This document shows positions 24,420-34,640 of a stretch of DNA of 64,000 nucleotides, piece by piece (the first letter of the stretch is position 1; every line of letters begins with the position of its first letter). A program made the translations under genes and the position numbers. The notes under the pieces were generated by a model, which searched no databases, was not told the origin of the DNA, and saw nothing but the letters and a program-made list of their open reading frames with translations. This DNA is from Dillenia suffruticosa (lineage: Eukaryota; Streptophyta; Magnoliopsida; Dilleniales; Dilleniaceae), in NCBI GenBank assembly GCA_033439265.1, contig JAVTVX010000027.1, positions 13,469,001 through 13,533,000 on the forward strand. Direction: 5' to 3'.

Positions 24420-25200
24420 TGGGAAACTATGAAAACCTACCTCATGCATGACGAGAGTATTCACTCGTTCGCTAATGTGAGTAGGTATTGTGTACTCGAG
24501 GAGGAGCACCTGGAGGTGAGTAGGCCACACTTGAGTTATGCTTATGTAGAGTGGTCTAGTAAGGACTCCCATGGTACTAAGCCAAAAGCGTAAGCATGTG
24601 AATGAGACTCGAGATCCAGACAATAAAAATCATTTGAGAAAATCGGCAGCAAGATATAAAAGTGCCGGAAGAACGATTTTGACAAGACCAATGCGAAGTG
24701 CTATGTTTGAGGTAAATTTGATCATTTCGTTCGTTAGTGTGACGAGCAGAAAGAATATCCTTCTTCTTTACATGGTTTGCGTTTTAGCTAATCTAATGTG
24801 ATATTTGCTGATTTCTCTCTTTTGTGGATTGTAAAATTAGGAGCCATCAACCACGTAGTTCGAAATAAGAGCGTGTAAATAGAATTCCATCGAGTGAATT
24901 CTCAAGTTAGGAGGCATCTAATGTGGTGTTCGCTGGTTTCTCTCTTTTGTGGATTGTAAAATCAGGAGCCATCAATCATGTAACTCAAAACAGGAGCGCA
25001 TAAATAGAATTCCGCAGAGTGAATTCTCAAGTTAGGATTTACTCGAGAAATAGAGCATTTGTCATCATCAGAGGGATTGACACTTGTTTTGACGTTCCTT
25101 ATACTCCGAGTAATCGACAGAACTTGAATTTGGTACCTTCTCTAAGATTGATTAGGATATGCAAGAAAAACACCTGTTTTATTAAATACAATAACATTTT
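24420..25200 (+). pseudogene. Copia Gag tail and protease remnant
   Basis: Only the C-terminal part of Gag remains: too little space lies between the PBS and the knuckle for a whole Gag, so most of it is deleted. The knuckle at 24699-24740 has the CCHC spacing but its second Cys codon is TGA and another stop precedes the last Cys. The protease block WIV-K-(L/S)GAINHV occurs twice because of a 125-bp tandem duplication (24792-25041). In both copies the catalytic Asp position is Lys. A later protease-like piece reads TCFDVPYTPSNRQNLNLV (25100). Confidence 0.75.
24792..25041. repeat. Two-copy tandem duplication of 125 bp over the protease site
   Basis: Units 24792-24916 and 24917-25041 align end to end (TCTAATGTG...CTCAAGTTAGGA), with about a dozen point differences by eye. 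Confidence 0.88.
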
Positions 25201-25319
25201 TTGATTTGTTCTGGTTTTGATCCATGATGGATGGAATGTATTGGGTGCTACTCCTTCTAATGGTTTTCTTGTCATTCTTCTATTACCTTTACATTTGATT
25301 ACATAGATGATGATGTAAA

Positions 25320-26170
25320 TGAGCAGTATAGTAGACTTGAACACATAGGGCAAGAGATGATGAATCGGTTAGCAGTGAGTGGTTTGTTAGACCCACTGAC
25401 CAGGTTCGAGTTGTCCATATGTGAGTTTTGCTTAGCCAACAAAACGACAAGAAAATCATTTGGCAATGCAATGAGAACTGGGACTCCATTGTAGTTAGAC
25501 CACTCTAATATATGTGGCCTTATGAGAATGAGAGCCTGAAATGGAGCTGTGTACGTTATGACATTCATCGCGTTTCGGTTCGTCTATCGAATCTCGCACA
25601 AGTCTGAGGCATAAGAATGTTTCAGGAGGTTTATTAGTGAGATTGAAAATCAGTTAGACTTGAGAGTGAAAACTCTTAAAATCGATTGGTGGCGCGAGTA
25701 TTTGTCAGAACGATACAAATAGCTTTGTTTCGAGAAGAGTATCACGAGATTATTGACTATTTTTGCTATTTCTCAGTAGAACGGAGTAGTCGAGATAAAG
25801 AATAGGACTTTGTTGGAAATGGTGAGGTCTATGATAGGGTATATCAATATGTCCGTTTCCCATTAAGGAGATGCTTTATTGACTGTTTCTTACGTCCTCA
25901 ACTATGTCTCATTAAAGTCCACAGTCAATACCTCATATGACCTTTGGATAGGGAGATAGGCTGACCTTAGCAACTTGAGGTTATGGGATTGTGTAGCGAT
26001 TTCTCGCATCCACATGACAAGTTAAGCTTGCGAGAAAGTATATGTTCTTAGATGGACATACAAACAATATTATTATCAAGTTTGAATCTCGTGATACCAC
26101 ATTCGTTGACAATGATTTCTCTATGAGAGTTGAAATCAATCTGGATGTTACCTCTATGAGATGGTGAGCC
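25320..26170 (+). pseudogene. Copia GAG-pre-integrase and integrase core, decayed
   Basis: HIGQEMMNRLAVSGLL and CEFCLANKTTRKSFGN (25334-25475) form the zinc-binding block. The DDE core follows: LDHSNICG, where the family has HSDICG so the first catalytic Asp appears as Asn; SHKSEAXECFRR; KIDWWREYLS, a changed second-Asp block; NGVVEIKNRTLLEMVRSM with the Glu-region altered; then ALLTVSYVLNYV. Many stops. Confidence 0.85.
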
Positions 26171-26379
26171 TAGTGGCTTGGGGAGCCCAACGGCGGGATA
26201 CAAGAATTTACTACGGATCTTGGTCCCAGTAGGAGCGATCCATCAAAAGGTAAAAATTTTTCTCTCATCATAGGAGTATCGAAGATGCGTACTTAAATGT
26301 TGCTTCTTGATTTAGGGTAAGCCCCCCATTGTGACTCTAGAGGATGATGAGAAATCCAAAACGGTCCACGAGATTCTCA

Positions 26380-27070
26380 AGGTTCTATGAAAGACCATTT
26401 GTTGAAGGGTATAGACGAAGAGAAGGAGTTGATGAGAATCAACGGGGTCTAGGACCTAGTTGATTTGTTTAAGGACAAAAAGACTATTGGGAACAAGTAG
26501 GTTTTTAAGATCAAGAGAAAGGTCGACGGATCGATAGAGAGGTATATAGGCCCGTCAGTAACCACGGTTACACTTAGACTAAGGGTTTAGATTACCGGGA
26601 AGCCAAAGTCCAATTTATCTTAATCCGTTTACTTTTAACAATTGTCATGAATATGAATCTAGAGTTACACAAGATGGACGTAAAGACTGCTTTCCATAAT
26701 GGAAGTGTGGATGAGGCGATCTACATGGAGCATCCCTCTGGGTTCGTTCTAGTAGATCAGGTGGATAAGGTCCGTTGGATTTGGATATCAACATACGACC
26801 TTAAACACTTATCCAGGCAGTGGTACCTGAGATTTCACGAGAATGTGATATCTTAAGGTTTTATAATGATCGAGGAGGATTATTGTATCTATCTGATACG
26901 TTCCAATGACTCTTCAATAATCATATTCTTATATATTGGTGATATTCTGTTGGTTGGGAACAACAGAGAATATTTAATGACCATTGAAATATGGTTATTG
27001 TTCTTGGGTGAGGATAGCTTGAGAATGGTGTTGACTCATTCTTGAGCATTTCAAGATGAGCGATGACAAC
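26380..27070 (+). pseudogene. Copia reverse transcriptase, decayed
   Basis: An open stretch at 26647-26856 contains LHKMDVKTAFHNGSVDEAIYM, with the usual RT Asp, and EHPSGF. The active-site block reads FLYIGDILLVGNN near 26930, where YVDD has become YIGD. Upstream fingers are in pieces and stops separate the parts. Confidence 0.85.
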
Positions 27071-27299
27071 CTAATAGATATTCTATCGTTAAAGGTGAAA
27101 ACCTGAATCTTGACATATGTTTTACAATTTAAGAGGATATAAGGGAGATGAGTAGAATCCCTTATACCAGTACAATGTGCATTCTAGTGTATGCGATGAG
27201 GCATACAAGTATAATGTACAGTCTAATGTATACGATGAGGCGTATACAATCAGATGTTTAATTTGCAGTCGGTCTAGTGAATAGTATCAATCGAATTCT

Positions 27300-28450
27300 G
27301 GAAGGGATCACTGTAGAGTAGTGAAAATGATTTTGAGATATCTTAAGAGAACTGCAGACCTCTTCTTGTGTTATGGAGGAGGTCATTTGTATTTCATTGG
27401 ATATTCAGATGCCAACTGGGAGTAACGATCTGAATGAACGCAAACTAACATCCGGTTTTATCTTCTTAAAGCAGTAAGAAACAAACCTATATAACTCTAT
27501 CTACGATAGAGACTGTTCTTGTACTATGTTCAATGGTAGTTCATGAGAATGTTTGGCTCTAGAAATTTCTGGATGACTTAGGGGTTATGGTAGATAGTGG
27601 GATGTCAGCGATAATTATTATGATAATTAGACCCCATTGCCAACAACTAAGACCCTAAGTATCATAGTAAAGCTAAACATATTGATACCAAAAACCGCTC
27701 TATGAGAGACATTACTAAGAAGGGTATTATGACAACTAAGTACACTTTTACATACAACATGATGACTGATCCCTTCACAAAACCCATTGTGAGAGATTTC
27801 TTTGTAAGACAAGGAATCATTGGTTTTAGTGTATTTTGATATTTCTCATTATGTACTGTTTTTTATGTTTATTGAAATATGTGACATGCGTGCATTATTA
27901 TGTCATAAGTTTATTGTTTCATACACTTATTTATTGTCATATATCTTGTGAGATGTTGTGATAAAAGATGTGTCAGGCAGACGTAGTTGACTCTCTCACA
28001 TGAGTGATCACCTCCAGTTCTGAGTGAACGGAGATGAGACGGTTTCTAGTCATAAGAGGTTTTGAGAGTGGCCCTGCTAGAGCATAAGTCACCCTGATAT
28101 GTGTTCAAGATGAGGTCATCTGCGATATGACCGACATGAAAATACCCGCATCCATGTTGGTTGTAAGTAGCCAAATTTGAGATCTCAGATATTACCTGTA
28201 TTTTGTGATATTGTCTCTGAGATACTCTTTCTGAGATCTTTGGGTAAAGTCTTATGTGTAAACTGAGTCATACACCCATATAGTGTTAGAAAAATCTGAC
28301 AAATGCCCTTGAAAGATGGAGGAATAACACTGTGGTATGTGTTTCATACCACGTGTGATGAAACGATCATGGGACAGTAGGAGCTATTACTTGAGACGAT
28401 AATGTGATCATGATCCCCGTTCCCTCTGTGTGAGACTTGAGATCCATTGG
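27300..28450 (+). pseudogene. Copia RNase H and 3' tail
   Basis: Recognisable RNase H pieces: FIGYSDANWE near 27400, KHIDTKNRSMRDITKKG and TDPFTKPIVRDFF at 27680-27815, ending FSVF-stop near 27838. The following 600 bp are non-coding and correspond to the long tail usual before the 3' LTR in this branch; the LTR itself is not found. Confidence 0.75.
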
Positions 28451-29031
28451 GTAGGATCTCATGTGCCACTTAAGCCACAAGTTAATTTTTAGTTTCGGCC
28501 AGCGTAATTTAATATTTTGGCTGGGAAATCTTGTTGCAGTTGTAGAACTTGAACTTGATAGGATTATTTCAATAATTTAGCACATATACTGATTGTTTGC
28601 TAGCTTTTTTGCTCCCTCCAAAAGGGCATACTAAAGCGTTAAAGCTGGCCTCAAAATGGCAAATGGGGCGCAATTAGTTGGCCGATTTTAATCACAGCAC
28701 ATTGTGAATAAGAGATTCTCATAGTCCACACATGGGTAATTTTCTGCATTCCGAAAAGAGACAATATGCTGGTTTGCTCTAATTTATTGGGCCTAGCCTT
28801 ATGTTAATACTTCACCTGAAATTTTTATTTACTTGCAATACTATAATGGGTAGCTTGGATATTCAGGTTGAGGCTAAAAGGGCTTTACCTAGAGAGGAGT
28901 AGCATATCTCAACCTGAAACTCAGTCAGCTACAAAAGTTTAAATATGGTAAGATTCTTGATGCACATTCTTATCAATTCCTAAAACATGTAATTGTTGTT
29001 TTCCTTCTTTATCTAACATTTCTAATTTTCA
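28451..29031. other. CACTA interior upstream of tnpA-like exons
   Basis: Non-coding, AT-rich. It ends with a polypyrimidine stretch and AG acceptor (TTTCTAATTTTCAG, about 29018-29031) that leads into the first tnpA-like exon. Confidence 0.45.
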
Positions 29032-29840
29032 GTATAAACGTGGAGGGCATGCTCGACATTCACAAGGACGATCTACCACTTCCCCTTTCCCTTTCCCTTC
29101 CCCTTTGTCGTCCCCATCCCCCTCTACTTCTGAATATGCTGCAATCCCATCTTCTTCAATTGGACCTTCAGTGCAACATTCAAATAATGCGCAAGACATA
29201 TGCATAGAAGATACACGATATATCATATCCGCATGTGGAGATTCGTTAGTATCTTATTTTATAATTTTATTTAATGTGATTATTTTTTATACATATGGTT
29301 CTTTTAATTATATTTGTTATTTACCATAGCACTTTTGTAAATTCTTCTTATCTAGGTTCTCAAATTTAGTATATGTAGTTCGTATTCTCAATAAAATTGT
29401 AAATAATCATTGGAGAGGGACATGGATCACTTACAAAAGCAGTCCGAATGAAACAAAAGAGTTATGGTGGAGAGAGTTTAAGGTAAGTTTTGAAAACCAC
29501 ATTGATACATCAATTAAAGTTTACGTCTTAATAATGTTAAATATACCTTCTTTTTGATTGCAGTGGAGGTTTACTTGGAATGAATCGGAGGACAATGAAA
29601 TAAGGCGAATCTTCAACAAGAAAGTTGGTGATCACATTTGCAATGTGATTAATAAAGTAAAAACAAGTCGGACAAAGCCACATTGTATCACGGATGAAAA
29701 TTGGATGAGAAAGCTGGCTATTTGGGAGTCCGAGGATAGTATAAAGAAAAGTGAGTAGAACAAGAGGAATAGATCATATAATTCTGGCCAAGAGTTTGCC
29801 ACTTATGTAGGGGTCGATCAATATCGATGACCATTGAAAA

Positions 29841-32050
29841 AGACTGGTAAGTCAATGAAAATACCTACATTTCTTTAAATCAATTAAATTATATTCTTAC
29901 TTTTTCATTAATGGAAACAAGGAGTGGTTTTTATTTTTTTTTTAATTTTTTTTTAAATAGGCCAAAGAAAGGGGTTCTGAGCCAGAAGAAGGACAAGACC
30001 GGGAGTGGGGAGAGAACAAAAGCTATATCAGTCTGTAATTGTCTAATTTCGTAGTTTAGTGTTTTATATATATTGAATTAGAATTTTGACAACTCCTCAT
30101 TTACAGATTCATAACTTCCATTGCGCTCATTAGATAATTTGATGGCTCTTATTTTTGAGATAGACTTATCAAATCTCCCTAATGATAATGCTATTTTGCT
30201 CCCTCTAGGCTGACCTAGACTTCAAGAAAAAAGTAAGTCACGTAGAAAGCTGTTCGTTCATATGTGTATGAACATCCAGCCTCTTGTCTACCAAAATTTA
30301 ATGGTATTTCTATACTATGTACATGTAGGCTTGTCATTAACTGGGTTTTGAAAGATGTTCTCTCATTAAGGCCTTGAAAATTTTAACTCTAAGATCCATT
30401 GCTTGACCTCCATACTTAGCTTTCTAAGTGCCAAGCAGAAAACTCCCTTAGCAGAGACTGAAACCTGGTTGTATCACTCAACCCCTTCATCCTCATCTCT
30501 TCGAATGCTTGTTTCAATTCCTTAGCATAGGACCTGAGAATATTAATACAGATTATCATATGAAACATATTTATTCGGTTTACCTAATATTAGTGGATGT
30601 AGTGAGACATGCGCGAGAAGGATTTGCTTTCATTTTCATCTTTTGCCAGCCAAATTTCCTTGTCTGCTTGTCTCTTTACCTTCTTTGAATATTTAGGAAT
30701 TAATAAGGATGGAGCGAATTAATATGCTGGCCAGAAAGCATCCTTGTCTGCTTGTCTCTTTTCTCCCCAAATGCATGTTGTAATTCACCCTTGTTATAAA
30801 TTTTTGGCTTTGCCACTGGATAGAGAGATAGACAGAGAGGGAAAGATCGAGCAAGAATAAGTGTAGGTGGAGAAAATAAGGGAGTCTCCAAGGGAAAACC
30901 CTAGAGAGCAATCCTCTGATGAGCTTTAATATGGTGCAGCTATGGCAACTACTATTGTGCAGGGCACCCTTAAGGGCTGCACTATATGAAATTCTAAATG
31001 TTGAAAAAGCGAGAGAGAGAGAGATGACACTGTAGAATAGAGAGAGACATTTCTAGAGGGGATGCAAATATTTAAAGATCAAATAAGATAAAATATGTGA
31101 TGGCAATGCCAATTCCAATCTAAGAATCATAAGAAAATGTGAAAAAATTTTAATGGCTCTATCATTCCCTTTTAGAGAGTTATTTTAGCTGATCAAAGCA
31201 ACTTTAGTGCCCCTTTTAGAGAGTTCTTTTAGCTGATCAAAGCAACTTTCATGGCATCTCTTTGCCTTAGCATAAGGAGTATATTTTCATTTAGATTACC
31301 TATTAAGTATGATGAACACTGTTGATGGAAACTTCTGAATATAACAATTAGATACTGTAAAGGGTAAAGGAGAGACACTCTCTCATGAAATGTTTGAAAA
31401 GGGGAAAAGGAGAGAGGAACTAATGCCAACAAAACTATACTATGAGAAATATGTTTATATGTTAAACACTTAAATTTTTCTAGAATAGGGGAGGGAAGGA
31501 AAACATGATACTTTTTGTTGGAAAACAAAAGGCAGGCTAACACATAAAAATTCATAACAAGTCACCAATTTTGGTGCTAATCTCAACAAACACATAAACT
31601 CCAGGGTGAACAACATGTTAGCTAATTATGCCTTCTTTGAGGAAGAAGAGATTGCATTCAAAAATTGGGCCCTACATCTCCTGACTGCCGACTAATATTC
31701 TGGCCATGAAAATGAAAATGGCCATTTTTGATCTTTTAAGATTCATGGTTCCTTCTGATCCCCCAGAAAGCAAAACAGAACCATACCTGAATCTTCCTGT
31801 TCAAATCTCCTTCGACTTGTTGGAGTGCCGAGAATTTTGTTGTCTTTTCTTTCTCTTTTCTTCTCCAAAATTTTATTGGACTTCATTATTTTCCTAGACT
31901 TATTTCGTATGGTATGATTTGGTAGACATATTCTACTTCACTTTATTATTTGTACATAATTTTTTGTCTTTTTTATATTTTGATGAATTAATAATTCTTT
32001 ATTCTTACTACTTTATTTGACTTTCCTTTTGATTGTTGTCATAAAAATGC
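29841..32050 (+). other. Long intron-like interval of the tnpA-like gene
   Basis: Separates exon 3 from the last exon, whose acceptor is ATAAAAATGCAG at 32039-32050. No protein signature on either strand. It holds a 44-bp tandem duplication (31167-31254), a repeated CCTTGTCTGCTTGTCTCTTT block near 30660 and 30741, and an (AG)n tract near 31010. It could be an intron or a further unrecognised insertion. Confidence 0.4.
31167..31254. repeat. Two-copy tandem duplication of 44 bp
   Basis: CCCTTTTAGAGAGTT...GCAACTTTAGTG is repeated with one or two differences. Confidence 0.85.
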
Positions 32051-32779
32051 AGGAGAAATATAATGAACTACTATTGACTCATTCAAGTAGTGGTGATGAT
32101 GGTGCATCATCTGAGCAATCTGTTGATAATATGGCAGTGTGGTTAGAGGCATCTGGTGGGGTAAAGAAAGGAAGAATATTTGGGATGGGATCCTTGAGTA
32201 GAGTGTACACACCTAGCCCTTCATGCTCCACTACAGCCATTTTAATGAAACAAGTCCAACTAGATGAACAAGTGCATGGTCTCAAAGAGGAACTTGCAAA
32301 GAAAGATGAACAAATGAGTGCAATGTTTACACAACAATCGCTTGAGCTAATGCAACGACTAATGTTACAGCACCTCAAGTTGGATGTAAGTCAATTTATT
32401 TCCTTACAAAGTCAAGTTCCACCTTCTATGCCTCCTACTAATGACCTTGATACTGATGAACAACATGATGATTGATGGATGTTTGTTCGATATTATTCAC
32501 ATATTGTTATTGGATAGATATTGGATGATATTTATTTTGTTATTACTATCTTCGATGTTGGACATTAGACTATATTTACATTTGTTTCACTTTGATTTTA
32601 TTCACATTTTGTTGAATGTACAAACTCTTATACGATGAATGTTTGTTGGATTGTAAAATTTGTAGATTTATTATATGAACGTTTGTTGGCCGAACATTGA
32701 TGGTTTTTTGGTTTCATTGCATATGAATGGAATATTTGGTTGGATATGAATAATATTGGATTGGATAGTGATTGATGGG

Positions 32780-32960
32780 ATTTTTTTCTTCAAATGGATA
32801 TTTGAATGTTGGTTGCACTAGTTTTTTTTTTTTTTTTCCTAAACAGAGATTTTTGATGGGATATTTGAATGTTGGATATTTAAATTTTATTGCACGGGTT
32901 CAATTGGATTGGATATTTGAATGTTGGATATTTGAATGTTGGTTGCCCAAGTTTTGTTCA
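32780..32960. repeat. Short dispersed repeat GATATTTGAATGTTGG
   Basis: The motif GGATATTTGAATGTTGG or a close variant occurs five times in about 150 bp, interrupted by a poly-T run, between the tnpA-like stop codon and the subterminal array. Confidence 0.8.
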
Positions 32961-32982
32961 ATTGGACATTAAAACAAACAAA

Positions 32983-33702
32983 ATTTTTTTTCCCTAATTT
33001 TATAGATTCGTCGCAAAATCCGTCGCCAAATTAGCCACAAATAAATATTTCCATCACTAAATATTGACCAAGGTTAGTGACAGATATAGCAGGCCGTCGC
33101 TGAGATTAGTGACGGACTGCCCCGTCCGTCGCTTAGGTGAGCGACGGATAGAGATATCCATCGCAAAGCTTAGCGACGGATTTAATTGTCCGTCGTAGAG
33201 TTTAGTGACGGATATAGCAGGCCGTCGCTGAGATTAGCGATGGAAACGACTATCCGTCACTGAATTTCGTAACGGACAACATAGTCCGTCGCTGAGTTTC
33301 GTGATGGACAGCTTAGTCCGTCGCTTAGGTGAGCGACGGATAGAGATATCCGTCGCAAAGCTTAGAGACAGATATAGTTGTCCGTCGCAGAGTTTAACGA
33401 TGGATATACCTGTTCGTCGCAGAGTTTAGCAACGGACTGGGTTTTCCGTCGCTAACTTTAGCGGCACATTTTACTGTCCGTCGCTAAATCCATTGCTAAT
33501 TTAGCTACGAAATTTTGAGATGAAATATTTTTGGTCGCTAATTTGGCGATGAATGTTATTTTTCAGTCGCTAAACTTTTGCGACGTCACATTAGCGACGA
33601 AAAAAATGGCGTTGCTAAATCTGTCACTAACTTATTTAGCGAGAAATTTTTTTAAGATTTCCGTCGCTAAATTCCTCGCCTATGCCGTGTTTTTTTGTAG
33701 CG
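32983..33702. repeat. Right CACTA subterminal array, inner copy, with TIR-like end
   Basis: About 700 bp of palindromic units built on GCGACGGA...TCCGTCGC. A perfect 10-bp-arm hairpin is at 33333-33356 (GCGACGGATA, 4-base loop, TATCCGTCGC). A longer block (CCGTCGCTTAGGTGAGCGAC...) occurs at about 33125 and again at 33317, so units are arranged in higher-order repeats. The array closes at 33702 with a TIR-like GTGTTTTTTTGTAGCG. Confidence 0.85.
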
Positions 33703-34197
33703 AAAAGTATCAAATATTTTTTTCCTAAATTTACTGATCCATTGCTAAATCAATTGCTAAACATTAGATTTGTCACTAAATTTGTCGTTAAATAACATTA
33801 TTTTACGGCTAAAATTTTCAGAATCGTCGTTAAATTCGTTGCTAAATTTCTCACTAACTTAGTCACGGATAATTGTGCCTATTGTTAAATATTGGCTCGG
33901 CTTAGTGGCGGTCTCTCACTTTTGTCGCTTATATTAGCGATGAAAATAGTATCCATTGCTAAATTTAGCAATGGAAGTGAGAGTCCGTAGCTAAATTTAG
34001 CCACAAAATTTAGTGACGAAATTAGTTTCATCACTAATTTGGTGATAAATTTCTATTTTTCGTCGTTAAATTTTTGCAACGGGTTATTAATTATGAAAAA
34101 TTTTTTGTCGTTAAATCCGTTGCTGAGAAAATTAGCGATGAATTTTTTAAAAATTTTCATTGTTAAATCTATCGCTAAGACCGTATTTTTTGTAGTG
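33703..34197. repeat. Right CACTA subterminal array, outer copy, and terminal repeat
   Basis: A second, shorter and more degenerate array beginning like the inner one (TTTTTTTCCTAAATTTA against TTTTTTTTCCCTAATTTTA), ending GTATTTTTTGTAGTG at 34197. The outer end is the better match to the left TIR at 12804. Confidence 0.8.
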
Positions 34198-34640
34198 TTA
34201 GTTTAGTACTAAAATTAACTTTTTATATATTATAATTTAGTATTTAATTTTCTCTCCAAACAAACAAAGTGAAAATTTGGACGGAGTTCGTTATGATCAA
34301 CAATTTATATTAAGAAACCAGATTTAAAGTAAAGAATTGTAATCATAAATTTTGTAGAATGGATGAAATCCAATATCTAGTCTAGGAATGAACACATCTT
34401 TGTTGAAAAAAGTTGAAACGATGTTGTAAAAAATAAGAAAACAAAACTTCATAGTTACTAATTTATTATGAATAGATAAATTTTATAACTAGACAAACAT
34501 TTTTTCAGGTTGAATCACATTAACAAAGTGAAAGCCATGTGCAAAAAGCCAATTTGCAAGAAATGTCGATTAAATATTATAAAATTTTATATCATGGAGT
34601 ATAATGAAAATATGATGCAAAACTTGTTTAATAATTTTGT
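34198..34640. other. AT-rich flank, no gene seen
   Basis: Non-coding spacer to the right of the CACTA terminus. The frame at 34510-34692 has no recognisable motif. Confidence 0.4.

Larger units (their letters stand above)
23814..28450 (+). mobile_element. Ty1/Copia retrotransposon, 3' LTR missing, heavily decayed
   Basis: It has a 477-bp 5' LTR, a Met-tRNA PBS, a remnant Gag end with zinc knuckle, a protease region with an internal duplication, then integrase, RT and RNase H in Copia order on the plus strand. After RNase H a non-coding tail continues to about 28450, but no second copy of the LTR start (TGTTGGAAAATGCCC) is found, so the 3' end is deleted or too diverged. Right limit approximate. 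Nested in the CACTA interior. Confidence 0.82.
29032..32475 (+). pseudogene. TnpA/Ptta-type CACTA protein, multi-exon, decayed
   Basis: Exon-like blocks: 29032 to about 29235 (Ser/Pro-rich, then IEDTRYIISACGD); about 29355-29481 (VYVVRILNKIVNNHWRG, ELWWREFK) ending at GTAAGT; 29564 to about 29840 after an AG acceptor (WRFTWNESEDNEIRR, DENWMRKLAIWES, NKRNRSYNSGQEFA); and a last exon 32051-32475 (LEASGGVKKGRIFGMGS, then a Lys/Glu-rich coiled coil and acidic tail). The FNxK/NWxxLxxxW/NKxNR pattern and the GGVKKGRxxGxGS motif are those of the plant Ptta/En/Spm transposase family (PF03004-like), the accessory DNA-binding protein of CACTA elements. A TAG at 29755-29757 and a TGA near 29828 interrupt exon 3. 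The last exon is clean. It probably bound the subterminal repeats at 32983-34197. Confidence 0.75.
12804..34197 (+). mobile_element. CACTA (En/Spm-like) element, split by nested insertions
   Basis: The left end begins CATTACAAAAAAAC (canonical CACTAC with one change). The right end is GTATTTTTTGTAGTG, the inverted counterpart. Inside both ends are dense subterminal repeats of GTCGCTAA/TTAGCGAC type, as in plant CACTA elements. A gene with similarity to the plant Ptta/En/Spm TnpA-type protein lies near the right end (29032-32475). A MULE (15901-21833) and a Copia fragment (23814 to about 28450) are nested inside. I could not find a TNP2-type transposase. The 3-bp flanks are TTG and TTA, so a clean target duplication is not shown, and it remains possible that the two ends belong to separate related elements. 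Confidence 0.62.
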
